Origin: CAVPCZ01 sp963702445
GTDB lineage: Bacteria; Bacteroidota; Ignavibacteria; UBA10030; UBA6906
Length of the DNA stretch: 64,000 bases
Reading direction: 5' to 3'
Assembly (NCBI GenBank): GCA_963702445.1
Contig: CAVPCZ010000016.1
Location: forward strand, 434,001 to 498,000
Shown: positions 10,541-19,306 of the stretch, piece after piece
Layout of the letters: each line of letters opens with the position of its first letter
Position numbering within the stretch: position 1 is the first letter of the stretch
Position numbers and translations under genes: made by a program
The notes under the pieces: generated by a model
Told to the model about the DNA's origin: nothing
The model's database searches: none
What the model saw: only the letters and a program-made list of their open reading frames with translations

Positions 10541-11227
10541 TTAGAAATAGACAGCCAGCGTCAGGTTTGCCGAGTTGGCGGAACCGAGGCCGAACGATGT
10601 TGATGAGGGCGCATCCTGGGAAGCCGATGCCGTTGTGCTGCTGGATTCCGTCTTCCCCGAACTTGAGGAGAAGCCGAAACGGTATTCGCCGGCAAGGCTG
10701 ATGTTGTCCCATGCAAACCACTCCACGCCGATGAACGCGGCGACGCCGAAGATGGATGACGACGTCTTGAAGGTGCTGCCCTGCGTGAAGCCGACGCCCA
10801 TCCCGGCGTTGTTCCCGGTACGCTCCTGATTCGAAGACGTGAAGCTCACCTGGGCACCCGCATACGCAACAACGGCATTGGTGGTCACCAGGTTGTACTG
10901 AATTCCGGGAGCAATGCTGAAGCTCATCCCGGAGAGCTTGCTCTCACTGAGTTGATTGGCCGGCAAGGGGACGACCGTGCTGGGGTTTTTGGTCGTTTCA
11001 CTCGACATGCCGAACCCGAGACCTAAGCGCACGGCGAAGCCGTTGCTGATGTAGTACTTGAGTCCCAGTCCGCCCTCGTAGTTTCCGGCGCTCAGGTTGG
11101 CAAGTCCGCCAAGATCGAACAGGAGGGCCTTGCTTCCGGCCTTCGTGATCGGTTTCGCGGTTTCTGCGGCAAGCAGTGATCCGCCTGCAAGTGCGAGAAC
11201 GAGAAGAACAGCAACCATGCGCTTCAT
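10541..11227 (-). CDS. Outer-membrane beta-barrel protein of unknown function
   Basis: This intact 228-residue protein begins MKRMVAVLLVLALAGGSLLAAE, a signal peptide with an AxA-like cleavage site near residue 21. The rest alternates aromatic and small residues with Gly-rich turns (FDLGGLANLSAGNYEGGLGLKYY) and ends LTLAVYF, an aromatic C-terminal strand typical of outer-membrane barrels. A Ser/Thr-rich loop near residues 185-215 probably faces outside. No catalytic motif is seen; OmpW/OmpX-like or porin-family naming would be a guess. It has its own consensus promoter, a strong AGAGGAG ribosome-binding site and a terminator, so it is a single-gene unit and probably well expressed. Confidence 0.8.
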   Translation of the reverse strand: MKRMVAVLLVLALAGGSLLAAETAKPITKAGSKALLFDLGGLANLSAGNYEGGLGLKYYISNGFAVRLGLGFGMSSETTKNPSTVVPLPANQLSESKLSGMSFSIAPGIQYNLVTTNAVVAYAGAQVSFTSSNQERTGNNAGMGVGFTQGSTFKTSSSIFGVAAFIGVEWFAWDNISLAGEYRFGFSSSSGKTESSSTTASASQDAPSSTSFGLGSANSANLTLAVYF

Positions 11228-11303
11228 AGGTGACTCCTCTCAGTAAGTGATGGGTAAGTGAACTTCATACACGGTGGTGCATGTACCACGACACTCTCAA
11301 GGC

Positions 11304-11332
11304 AGTGTAGCAAGAAAATGACCGATTGTCAA
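11304..11332 (-). promoter_or_regulatory. Sigma-70-type promoter for the outer-membrane barrel gene
   Basis: The minus strand reads TTGACA, 17 bases, TACACT. The predicted start is about 70 bases upstream of the ATG at 11227. The leader contains a small GTGGT/ACCAC hairpin. The -35 box lies at the 3' end of coaE. Confidence 0.75.
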
Positions 11333-11958
11333 TCCGCCCTCCGGGAGAACACACGGTCCAGGAATGCCACCCTGGCAGCCAGTGTTCCATCCTCCGACTC
11401 GTTCATCAGCACGAAATCGGCGCGCTTGCGCAATTCCTCCGCCGGCAACTGGGCGCGGGCGCGGCGGACCACCTCGGCGCGTGTCGCCCCGTCTCTTTTT
11501 TCCACGCGCGCGATCCGCGCGGCTTCCGATGCGTGCACGACGATCACGTAATCGAGATCCTCATCCAGTCCGCTTTCGTAAATGAGCGCCGCTTCAATAA
11601 TGACGTAGGGAGACCGTTGTGCGGGCGGGAGGCTGCTGATCCGGCGGTGGATTTCCCGGGTGACCGCGGGAAAAACAGCGGCATTGAGCCGGGCCCGCAG
11701 CGCGGAGTCCGTGAAGATCTTCCCCGCCACGGCCCGGGCGTCCAGCGTGCCGTCCGGCCGGTACGCTTCCGGTCCGAGCAGAGAGCTGACCGCCCGTTTC
11801 AGTGCGGCATTTCCCTCCATCAGATCTCGCGCGACGGCGTCGGCACCGATCACGGTTCTTCCCAGCCGCCGGAACAGCCCGCACACCGTCGATTTTCCGC
11901 TGCCTATGCCTCCGGTCACTCCGACAAGAAGATCTGCAGGGCTATTTTGCGTAGGCAA
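11329..11958 (-). CDS. coaE: Dephospho-CoA kinase
   Basis: CoaE phosphorylates the 3'-hydroxyl of dephospho-CoA, the last step of coenzyme A synthesis. The intact 209-residue sequence has the P-loop GGIGSGKST at residues 16-24, the adenylate-binding GADAVARDLM near 38, and the lid and base-recognition segments (VIIEAALIYESGLD, RVEKRDGATRAEV). Length matches the family. Its start overlaps the 3' end of rny by 17 bases, so the two are co-transcribed and probably coupled. The end abuts the promoter of the barrel gene. Confidence 0.95.
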   Translation of the reverse strand: MPTQNSPADLLVGVTGGIGSGKSTVCGLFRRLGRTVIGADAVARDLMEGNAALKRAVSSLLGPEAYRPDGTLDARAVAGKIFTDSALRARLNAAVFPAVTREIHRRISSLPPAQRSPYVIIEAALIYESGLDEDLDYVIVVHASEAARIARVEKRDGATRAEVVRRARAQLPAEELRKRADFVLMNESEDGTLAARVAFLDRVFSRRAD

Positions 11959-13517
11959 CGGAACGGTACTCCCGGATGACCGTCACTTTGATCTGACCGG
12001 GGTATTCCATCTCCTGCTGGATCTTCTCGGAGATGTCATGGGCCAGCTGATCGGCGCGGGCATCGTCCACCTTGTCCTGCTCGACGACCACACGCACTTC
12101 CCGGCCGGCCTGGATCGCGTAGGTCTTGGATACGCCCCGGAACGACTGCGCGAGCTCTTCCAGCTTCTCCAGCCGTTTCACGTACCCTTCCACCGATTCC
12201 CGCCGTGCGCCGGGTCGTGCTCCGCTGATCGCATCCGCCGCCTGGACCAGCGCGGCGATGGGCGATTCCATGGGAATATCTTCATGGTGGGATCCGATGG
12301 CGTTGGCGACGATGGCGTGTTCGCCGAGTTTCTTTGCCAGCTCGTAGCCGACGAGCGCATGGGGTCCTTCCACGCTCTTGTCCACGCACTTGCCGATATC
12401 GTGCAGCAGTCCGGCCCGCTTCGCCATGTTCGAATCCAGGCGGAGTTCCGCGGCCATTGCGCCGGTGAGGAACGCCACTTCGATGCTGTGCTGGAGCATG
12501 TTCTGGCCGTAGCTCGACCGGTATTTCATCTTGCCGATCAGCCGGAGGATTTCCTTGTGGGCGCCGTGGAGCCCGACCTCCAGCAGCGTGTTCTCGCCCA
12601 CCCTGAGGATTTCCTCCTCGAGTTCCGTGCGCACCTTCTCGACGACCTCCTCGATGCGTGCGGGGTGGATGCGCCCGTCGGCGATGAGGCGTTCGAGGGC
12701 GAGGCGGGCGACCTCCCGGCGGAAGGGGTCGAAGCCGGAAAGGATCACCGCTTCCGGAGTATCGTCCACGATCACGTCCACGCCCGTCGCCGCTTCGAAG
12801 GCGCGGATATTCCGCCCTTCGCGCCCGATGATGCGTCCCTTCATTTCGTCGCTCTGGATATTCAGGACGCTCACGGTGGTCTCCACCGAATGGTCCGCGG
12901 CGGTCCGCTGGATGGCCTGGACAATCAGCTTCTGGGCCTCCTTCTTCGCCTCATCCCGCGCCTTGTCCCGGATCTCCTTCAGCATGATGGCGGCTTCGGT
13001 GCGTGCCTCGTTGGCGAGGTTCTCGATCAGGAGCTGCCGCTTGGCCTCCTCCCGCGAGAAGCCGGAAAGCCGTTCAAGGCGGAGGTTCTCTTCTGCGAGC
13101 AGACGCTCGAGCTCGGTGTGCCGCGCCTGTCAATCTGGTGCTGGCGCTCGTCCAGCGTACGCTTCAGTGCGGCCTGTTCCCGCTCCTTCTTGCCCAGGAG
13201 TTCCACTTTCCGGTCGATGTTCTCTTCACGGGTGTCGAGGGCTTTCTCCTGAGCGGCGAGCTTGTTGCGTTTATTCTGGACGTCGTTGTCGAACTCCTTC
13301 TTTCCGCTGATACCACTCGTCTTTGACTTCGAGCAGTTTCTCGCGCTTGAGCGTTTCCGCCTCTTTCTCCGCGTCCGCAAGCACTTTCTGCGCCGCTTCT
13401 TTGGCGACGGCCAGCTTGGTCTTGCCGCTACGCGCGTTAGTCACCAGCCCAGCCAAGGCCGAATCCGCCCGCCAGGACAAGCAGCACCAGCACCGGCATC
13501 ATGGCACTCAGATCCAT
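11942..13517 (-). CDS. rny: Ribonuclease Y
   Basis: RNase Y is a membrane-anchored endoribonuclease that starts mRNA decay. The ATG at 13517 encodes MDLSAMMPVLVLLVLAGGF, a single N-terminal membrane anchor. A long coiled coil follows, ending in FSREEAKRQLLIENL, then a KH domain with GRIIGREGRNIRAFE and an HD domain with RAGLLHDIGK and IGSHHEDIP. Three frameshifts near 13450, 13330 and 13130 break the coiled coil; the KH-HD part from 12985 is intact. Corrected length is about 525 residues, exactly the family size. The neighbours zapA, pheT and coaE match the order seen in related FCB genomes. Confidence 0.95.
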
Positions 13518-13593
13518 ACATCCTCCGTTTTTCAGCTCACGTCACAAACAAAAAAAATCCGCACAACGCCAACCGTCCAGGAAGGCACGAATG

Positions 13594-13762
13594 AAAGAAC
13601 CCTTCCGACACAGTGGGTGCACGCCTGAGCGTCTTTTACTTCCACACTCTCGCTCGTTCCGCCGATGGCGGAAGGTCATCGCAAGAATCCCGCTAACGCG
13701 GGATGAGGCATGTAATCGACGCCCACGAGTCGGGCTCCCATAAAGAAATGTGTTGGTTCTTT
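13594..13762 (-). ncRNA. Structured RNA candidate between zapA and rny (possible 6S RNA)
   Basis: The 324-base gap between zapA and rny holds a nested set of complementary arms on the minus strand. AAAGAACC (13762-13755) pairs with GGUUCUUU (13601-13594), ACACA (13753-13749) with UGUGU, GUGGG (13726-13722) with CCCAC, and CAUGCCU (13712-13706) with AGGCGUG. Inside are three perfect hairpins: AUCCCGC/GCGGGAU, UUCCGCC/GGCGGAA and GAGCG/CGCUC. A run of eight T at 13557-13550 follows. Size and the position beside zapA resemble 6S RNA (ssrS lies next to zapA in E. coli), but I could not test the covariance model, and the triple-hairpin core is not a textbook 6S rod. No convincing ORF lies here. 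Confidence 0.5.
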
Positions 13763-13841
13763 ATTTGTGTAGTTGAACGGCTGACGGTGCGGATTCATCT
13801 ATCCGTACGTCAGTGTACTCGACAACGCTACCAAAGAACAG

Positions 13842-14136
13842 TTACGCGTCCCGCAGGCAGGCATCCAGATGGTTGCACATCTTTCCGAGTTCCTCTTCCA
13901 CCATGCGAAGTCAGTGCTCTGGACCGCTCGCGCTCTTTAAAAAGGTCTTCCGTGATGTTCAATGCGGACAGGACGGCGACCGTCAGGGTCGGCTGCTCGG
14001 GAATTTTTCCGTGGATGGTGTTGATCATTTCGTCCACGTACGTTGCGACCCGTCGTGTAAACTCCTCGCTCTCCCCGCGCAGCGGGTACTCGGAGCCGAA
14101 GATCCGTACTTTAATGCTCTTATTGTCCGTTGTCAT
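13842..14136 (-). CDS. zapA: Cell division protein ZapA
   Basis: ZapA binds and bundles FtsZ at the division septum. The start is the ATG at 14136 (MTTDNKSIKVRIFGSEYPLRG), preferred over an upstream in-frame TTG. The conserved core EFTRRVATYVDEMINTI and the helix TLTVAVLSALNITEDLF are clear. A one-base frameshift near 13910 moves the C-terminus into EEELGKMCNHLDACLRDA and a TAA at 13842, giving about 98 residues, the usual size. Without correction the frame would run on to 13828 with an arginine-rich nonsense tail. It follows the coiled-coil gene by 20 bases. Confidence 0.85.
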
Positions 14137-14156
14137 AGGAGACGCCGTCAACCACG

Positions 14157-14550
14157 TTACAGATACGCGTCGATTTTGGCGAGCAGATCCTTGACCCTGC
14201 GGGCAAGGGCTTCACGCTCGCCGTTGGCGAACACCGCTCCCTGGTGTCCCTGGGAAACGCGTCATGGTTTTCATGAGCTGTTCCCTGCGGGCCAGATCCT
14301 GCTGGAGCTGCTGCACTTCCGCCCGCAACTGGTCCACCTGCGAAAGCAACGCCTGGCGTTCCTCCCGCAGCTGCTGGATCAGATTGCCGGCCCCCTGGAC
14401 GCGTTCCCAGAGGGTCTTGAGTGCGGTCTCGACAGACCGCCCATCGCCTGTCAGGGTGGTGGTCATCGTACCGGTGGAATGTTCCACACGTGTGCCGTTG
14501 TGATCCGCTTTCGTGTCTTTCACTTCACGCCGCGCAATGTCGCCTGACAT
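14157..14550 (-). CDS. Small coiled-coil protein between pheT and zapA (possible ZapB-like partner)
   Basis: The recognisable core is LWERVQGAGNLIQQLREERQ followed by LLSQVDQLRAEVQQLQQDL, a heptad coiled coil of roughly 45 residues. A frameshift near 14250 changes the C-terminus to ANGEREALARRVKDLLAKID and ends at TAA 14157; the unshifted frame ends at 14212 with a low-complexity tail. The start is uncertain: 14550 overlaps pheT by 31 bases, while an internal ATG at 14466 would begin just before the coiled coil. I do not recognise a named family. Its size, coiled coil and place directly before zapA make a division-related role plausible, but this is inference. Confidence 0.6.
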
Positions 14551-16949
14551 TCACGCTCCACATGCCGCACCACCTGTTGTACGACCGCATCAATTTCGGC
14601 ATCGGTCAGTGTCCTGTCCCGCGACATCAGCTCGAGGGTGAAGGCAAGGCTCTTCGTACCTGCAGTGAGTTTGTCACCCTGATACATGTCGAACAGTTCC
14701 ACCCGCTGCAACAGTTCCCCTGCCGAAGCGCGTATCCCCTGCATCATCACCTCCGCCGTCATGTCCGCCTTCACGCTGAACGCCACGTCCCGCCGGACCT
14801 TCGGATACTTCGGAAGAGATGCGAAGACCCGTCCGGCCGGTTGCGTCAACGGCGCAAGCTGTATTTCAACCGTGAACACCTGCTGTTCGATACCGAGCGA
14901 CTTCAGGAGGTCTTCCCGGACACTACCAAGAGTACCTGCGAAACGTCCATCAATTTCAACGGCAAGAACGTTTTCAAGAATATCACCCATGGGAGGATAA
15001 GAAATTAGCTGCCATTTGTCAAGAGCAAACCGTTCAAGAAGTGCTTCAAGCTCCCCTTTTGCATCAAAAAAGTCCACCGGCCGGGGCTTTTCTGACCAGT
15101 GCCGGGGCTCCGCCTTCCCGGTCAGGAGAAGGCCGAGGCACTCTTCCTCGAGGAACTCTTCCACGAGCTTCGGCCGTTCAGTCCGGTCGATGCTGAAGAC
15201 ATGCCCGACCTCAAACAGCCGCAGATCCTCCGTGCCGGAATTGAGATTGCGCGCAACAACATCCAGCATGCCCGGAAGCAGGCTTGTCCGGAGCATGCTC
15301 ATATCCTGATTCTGGGGATTGAGAATGCGCACCGGCGTCTTCCCGCTGAGCGACGCGCGGCGCTCGTCATGCATGGAGTTGGTGATGATTTCACGGAATC
15401 CCGCCCCCGATCACCAGTGCACGCACGCCCTCGCCGGGAGAGACCCTCGGGAAGGGCTGGACGAAGTCGACGCTGGTCCGGGTTTTCTCTTCAATGTTGT
15501 TGTAGCCGTACACGCGCGCCACTTCTTCAATAAGGTCGACTTCCCGTTCGATGTCCACACGGAACGTCGGGGACGGCGAACAGCGTCCGCTCTTTCGTGC
15601 GGCGCACCGGTCGCATCCCCAGCAGGCGCAGGGCACGCGTCATCTGCGGCGGCGGATTGTGCCGTGCCCAGGACCGCATTTGCGCGCGCAGGGCGCAGCG
15701 CCTACCAGCCGCTCTTGATCGGTTTCGGATAGACGTCGATCACGCCTCTGAGAATCGTCCCGCCTGCAAGTTCCGCCACAAGTGCGGCCGCGCGATCCAG
15801 CACGAACGGCACGCGCGTTGGGATCCGCGCCGCGCTCGAATCGCTGTGAAGCATCGCGTGCTGATCCCCAGCGCCTTTGCCGTCCGGCGGATGCTCGAAG
15901 GATTCCAGTACGCGGCTTCCAGCACCACATCCACCGTGCTCTCCCCGATCTCGGAATTTGCACCGCCCATCACGCCCGCGATCGAAACCGGTTTTCTGCC
16001 GTCACACACCATCATCGATGCGGATGGCAGGTCGTGCTCCTTGCCGTCAAGCGTGACAAACCGGAGGCCCGATCCCGCACGGCGTATCACCAGCCGCCGC
16101 CCTTCAAGGAGCGCATGATCGAACGCGTGCATCGGATGACCGCATTCGAGCATCACAAAATTCGTGATGTCGACGACGTTGTTGCGCGGACGCAGTCCGG
16201 CAAGCGTCAGCCACTGCTGAAGCCAGGCAGGGGACGGACCGATGCGCACGCCGCGCACCATCCGGGCCGCGAATCGGGGGCACAGGTCGGGATCTTCCAC
16301 ACGCACCTCAAGATGGCGCGTGATCGGGTCCTTCCCCTCGCGCAGCGACGGCTTGGGCAGCCTGGGCTGCTTCCCTGTCAGCACGGCGATTTCGCGTGCG
16401 ATCCCGATGTGGCTCAGCCAGTCGGGACGGTTGGGCGTGATCTCGACATCGTACACGACATCGTCCATGCCCAGAAATGCGGCAAGAGGTTGACCCGATT
16501 TTCGCCTTCGCATCCAGCACCAAGAATCCCCTCGGCGTCCTTCCCCAGATCCAGTTCGTACGCCGAGCAGATCATGCCGGAGGATTCCACGCCGCGGAGG
16601 GTCACCTGCGAGAGGACGAACGGCTTGCCGGACGGGTCGTGTTGATTGCGGGGAACGGTCGCACCCGACGAGACCGACCGGGACTTTCTGTCCGGGCGCG
16701 ACATTCGGCGCCCCGCACACGATCTGCAGCGTCTCCCTGCCGGTCTCGCACGCGGCACACGGTCAGCCGGTCGGCCTTGGGATGTCGCTGCACTTCGAGC
16801 ACTTCGCCCACCACGAACCCGTCGTATTTCTTCCCGGGCCGTTCGATACGCTCGAACTCCAGGCCGAGCATGGTGAGGGATTCGGCGAGTTCCTCCGGAG
16901 AGAAGCGGAAGTCGGTATACTGTCGGAGCCAACTCTGGACTATGCGCAT
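14520..16949 (-). CDS. pheT: Phenylalanine--tRNA ligase beta subunit (frameshifted)
   Basis: PheT forms the alpha2-beta2 PheRS that charges tRNA-Phe. The ATG at 16949 gives MRIVQSWLRQYTDF, followed by the tRNA-binding OB domain (VGEVLEVQRHPKADRLTVCRV). Further on are the B3/B4 editing domain (RNNVVDITNFVMLECGHPMHAFD, GVMGGANSEI), DASQRFERGADP, and the B5 and core domain (DLIEEVARVYGYNNI). The C-terminal anticodon-binding fold includes YPKVRRDVAFSVK and ends ERECQATLRGVK. At least seven one-base shifts lie between 16740 and 15375; the last 284 residues are uninterrupted. Corrected length is about 810 residues, normal for PheT. It starts three bases after pheS. Confidence 0.95.
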
Positions 16950-16952
16950 GGG

Positions 16953-17962
16953 TCAGAACTGATTCAGGAAACGTACGTCGTTTTCGAAAAACAGCCGGAT
17001 GTCATCGATGCCGTAGCGGAGCAGGGCGATGCGTTCGATCCCCATGCCGAAGGCGTAGCCGGTGTACTTCTCGGCATCATACCCGACGGCGCGGAAGACA
17101 TTGGGATCGACCATGCCGCAGCCCAGCATCTCGAGCCATCCCGCCTGTTTGCAGAGCCGGCACCCTTTCCCGCCGCAGATGAAGCAGGTGATGTAGATAT
17201 CGGCACTCGGTTCCGTGAAGGGAAAAAACGTCGGACGGAATTTGTACTTCACGCTCGCCGCCGTAGAACTGTTTGATGAAGGAGATCAGCGTCCCCTTCA
17301 GGTCGCTGAAGGTCACGCCCTCGTCCACATGCAGCCCCTCCACCTGGTGGAAGAGGCAATAGCTGCGCGAACTGATGGCTTCGTTCCGGTAGACTTTGCC
17401 CGGCATGATGACGCGGACCGGAGGCTTGAACTGCTCCATGACACGGATCTGCACGGGCGACGTGTGGGTCCGCAGCAGCGCCTTCGGGCTGAGGAAGAAG
17501 GTGTCCTGCATGTCGCGGGCCGGGTGGTCCGGCGGGAAGTTCAGCGCTTCGAAGTTGTGGTGGTCGTCCTCGATTTCGGGCCCGTCCGCGATGCCGAAGC
17601 CCATGGAGACGAAGATCGCTTTGATCTCGTTCAGGACGCCGGTGATCGGGTGGACGGACCCCTGGTAACTCTTCCGGCCGGGGAGTGTCAGGTCCGGATG
17701 CAGCGGCCGCGACGGGCCGCGGGAGAGCGACTGAAGCCGGGTCGTCGAAGGTCTGCTGGAGTGATGTGCGGAGGGCGTTCAGCTCCTTCCCGAGCGCCGG
17801 TTTCTGGTCCGCCGGCGCGTTCCGGAGCGCATCGAACAGCTCCGCGACTTTGCCCTTGCGGGCCAGGAAGGCGACGCGGAATTCCTCGAGTGCGGTCACA
17901 TCCGGCGCGGCCGCCAGCGCCTCTTCCGCCTGCCGGCGGAGAGCGGCTATCTGTTCCTGCAT
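16953..17962 (-). CDS. pheS: Phenylalanine--tRNA ligase alpha subunit (frameshifted)
   Basis: PheS is the catalytic subunit of PheRS. The N-terminal coiled coil (QEQIAALRRQAEEALAAAPD) reads from the ATG at 17962. The class II core includes MGFGIADGPEIEDDHHNFEALN, RTHTSPVQIR (motif 2 region) and GKVYRNEAISSRSYCLFHQ. The C-terminal motif 3 is YAFGMGIERIALLRYG, with the conserved GCGMVDP before it. Two frameshifts, near 17690 and 17255, separate the three parts; corrected length is about 336 residues. An unusual C-rich stretch (CFICGGKGCRLCKQ) sits just before the core and resembles the zinc-ribbon-like insert found in many bacterial PheS proteins. It lies 129 bases after rplT and is followed by pheT. 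Confidence 0.95.
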
Positions 17963-18030
17963 GAAAGTTCCTGTGCGGCAAAAGGGATCTCCCCGGCATC
18001 CGGACGGACCGTCGGGGCTCCGCCGCGTCT

Positions 18031-18057
18031 CAGGAGCGCCGCACGGCGGAACTCCTG
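18031..18057 (-). other. Hairpin in the rplT-pheS spacer
   Basis: The 129-base spacer contains arms CAGGAG and CTCCTG enclosing a second helix, CCGCCG with CGG-rich partner bases. There is no U tract after it, so it is not an ordinary terminator. It could stabilise an mRNA end or attenuate pheS; nothing more can be said from sequence. Confidence 0.35.
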
Positions 18058-18091
18058 AAACGCCCGGATGATCGGGAAGGATCCATGAAGC

Positions 18092-18439
18092 TCAGGCGAG
18101 AGCGAACTTCACCACCTCGGCGAATGCCGAGGGGTTGTTCACGGCCAGATCGGCAAGCACCTTGCGGTTGATGTCGATCTCTTTCTTGTTGAGCCCGGCG
18201 ATCAGCCGGGAGTAGGTTGTGCCGTTCAGCCTGGCAGCCGCGTTGATGCGGGCAATCCAGAGCTGGCGGAAGGTCCGTTTCTTCGTCCGGCGGTCGCGGT
18301 AGGCATACTGCATGCCCTTGTCGATGTGATGCTTGGCGACGGTGAGGACATTACTTCTCGCTCCCCAATAGCCTTTCGCTTGCTCGAGAATGCGCTTGCG
18401 ACGGCGGTGGGAGGCAACTTTATTCTGCGAGCGTGGCAT
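18092..18439 (-). CDS. rplT: 50S ribosomal protein L20
   Basis: L20 is needed early in assembly of the large ribosomal subunit. From the ATG at 18439 it reads MPRSQNKVASHRRRKRILEQ, then AKGYWGARSNVLTVAKHH and RRTKKRTFRQLWIARINAAAR, all family hallmarks. It is 115 residues and intact. The reading frame is open upstream for 33 more codons, but that stretch overlaps the rpmI end and is not conserved. It follows rpmI by about 49 bases in the infC-rpmI-rplT operon; in E. coli L20 represses this operon, though no operator was recognised here. Confidence 0.97.
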   Translation of the reverse strand: MPRSQNKVASHRRRKRILEQAKGYWGARSNVLTVAKHHIDKGMQYAYRDRRTKKRTFRQLWIARINAAARLNGTTYSRLIAGLNKKEIDINRKVLADLAVNNPSAFAEVVKFALA

Positions 18440-18488
18440 AGTTGCTCTTGTTCCTGTGCTGCTATGGTGAATGACGGCGGATGAATCC

Positions 18489-18684
18489 TTACTTCTGCAG
18501 CATGATGTGCACGTGCTTGCTGTCCACTTTGGCAACAAGGTGCGGTCCGCGGAGCTTGCGCTTCCGCTTGCGCGATTTGGAGGTCAGGATGTGGCTGCGG
18601 TACGCTGTGGCGCGCTTGACTTTGCCGCCGGCGGTCACCCTGAACCGCTTCTTCGCACCTGCTGCGGGTTTTCATTTTCGGCAT
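18489..18684 (-). CDS. rpmI: 50S ribosomal protein L35 (one frameshift)
   Basis: L35 is a small basic protein of the large ribosomal subunit. The ATG at 18684 begins MPKMKTR. After a single-base shift near 18660 the frame continues as KKRFRVTAGGKVKRATAYRS, HILTSKSRKRKRKLRGPHLV and a C-terminus VHIMLQK ending at TAA 18489. The 196-base span is one base more than a multiple of three, which is consistent with one inserted base. Corrected length is about 65 residues, the family norm. It sits between infC and rplT as expected. Confidence 0.93.
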
Positions 18685-18722
18685 ACATCTTTCCTTTCTG
18701 TTCGTTCACGCTCTGAGGGCGG

Positions 18723-19295
18723 TCACCCGGCCGTCGGCCGGACCTCGGGTTTGAGAACCGCCGGCTCCACAATCTTCTTCTTCTTCTCGGGCACGAGGAT
18801 CATGATCATGCTGCGTCCTTCCATGTGCGCCGCCTGATCGACCTTGGAGATGTCGTTCAGCCGCTCGACGAACCGCGCCAGCAGCACCTCCCCCTTCTCC
18901 TTGTAGGTGATCTCCCGTCCCTTGAACACCACGGTGGCCTTCACCTTGTGACCGTCGGCCAGGAACTGGCGCGCATGCCGGGCCTTGAAATCAAAATCGT
19001 GCACGTCGGTGTTCGGGTGAAACCGGAGTTCCTTCAGCAGGGAGACATGCTGATGTTTCTTCTGCAGCTTGTCTTTCTTCGCCAGTTCGTACTTGAACTT
19101 GCCGAAGTTGATGATCTTGCAGACGGGCGGGACTGCGTTCGGCACGATTTCCACGAGATCGGCTTCCCGCTCCCGGGCCATAGCGATTGCCGCCGCCGGT
19201 GTCATCACGCCCAGCTGGCCGCCGTGCTGGTCGATGACCCGCACCTCGGGGACGCGGATCTCTTCGTTGATGCGGGCACGTTTCTCCTTGCTGAT
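18723..19295 (-). CDS. infC: Translation initiation factor IF-3 with probable AUC start codon
   Basis: IF-3 keeps the 30S subunit free and checks start codon and initiator tRNA. The protein reads SKEKRARINEEIRVPEVRVI, then IVEIVP-like VEIVPNAVPPVCKIINFGKF, and a C-terminal domain with GREITYKEKGEVLLARFVE. A frame open from 19370 lacks conservation before residue 26. The bases before ISKEKRARIN are AGGAGG, seven bases, then ATC at 19295-19293, so the natural start is most likely ATC. Rare AUU/AUC/AUA starts are a known feature of infC, used for autoregulation because IF-3 itself rejects such codons. This gives 190 residues and no frameshift. Confidence 0.93.
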   Translation of the reverse strand: MSKEKRARINEEIRVPEVRVIDQHGGQLGVMTPAAAIAMAREREADLVEIVPNAVPPVCKIINFGKFKYELAKKDKLQKKHQHVSLLKELRFHPNTDVHDFDFKARHARQFLADGHKVKATVVFKGREITYKEKGEVLLARFVERLNDISKVDQAAHMEGRSMIMILVPEKKKKIVEPAVLKPEVRPTAG

Positions 19296-19306
19296 GGATG
19301 ACCCTC

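Noticed and set aside
11660..13252. 530-codon plus-strand frame opposite rny and coaE
   Set aside because: It is antisense to strongly conserved rny/coaE codons and has no recognisable domain; long antisense frames are common in high-GC DNA.
13828..14151. zapA with the arginine-rich C-terminus and TTG start
   Set aside because: The shifted frame gives a conserved-looking C-terminus ending at 13842, and ATG 14136 matches the usual ZapA start.
18489..18684. rpmI as a pseudogene
   Set aside because: One inserted base explains the break; L35 sequence is complete on both sides, and the gene is in its normal operon.
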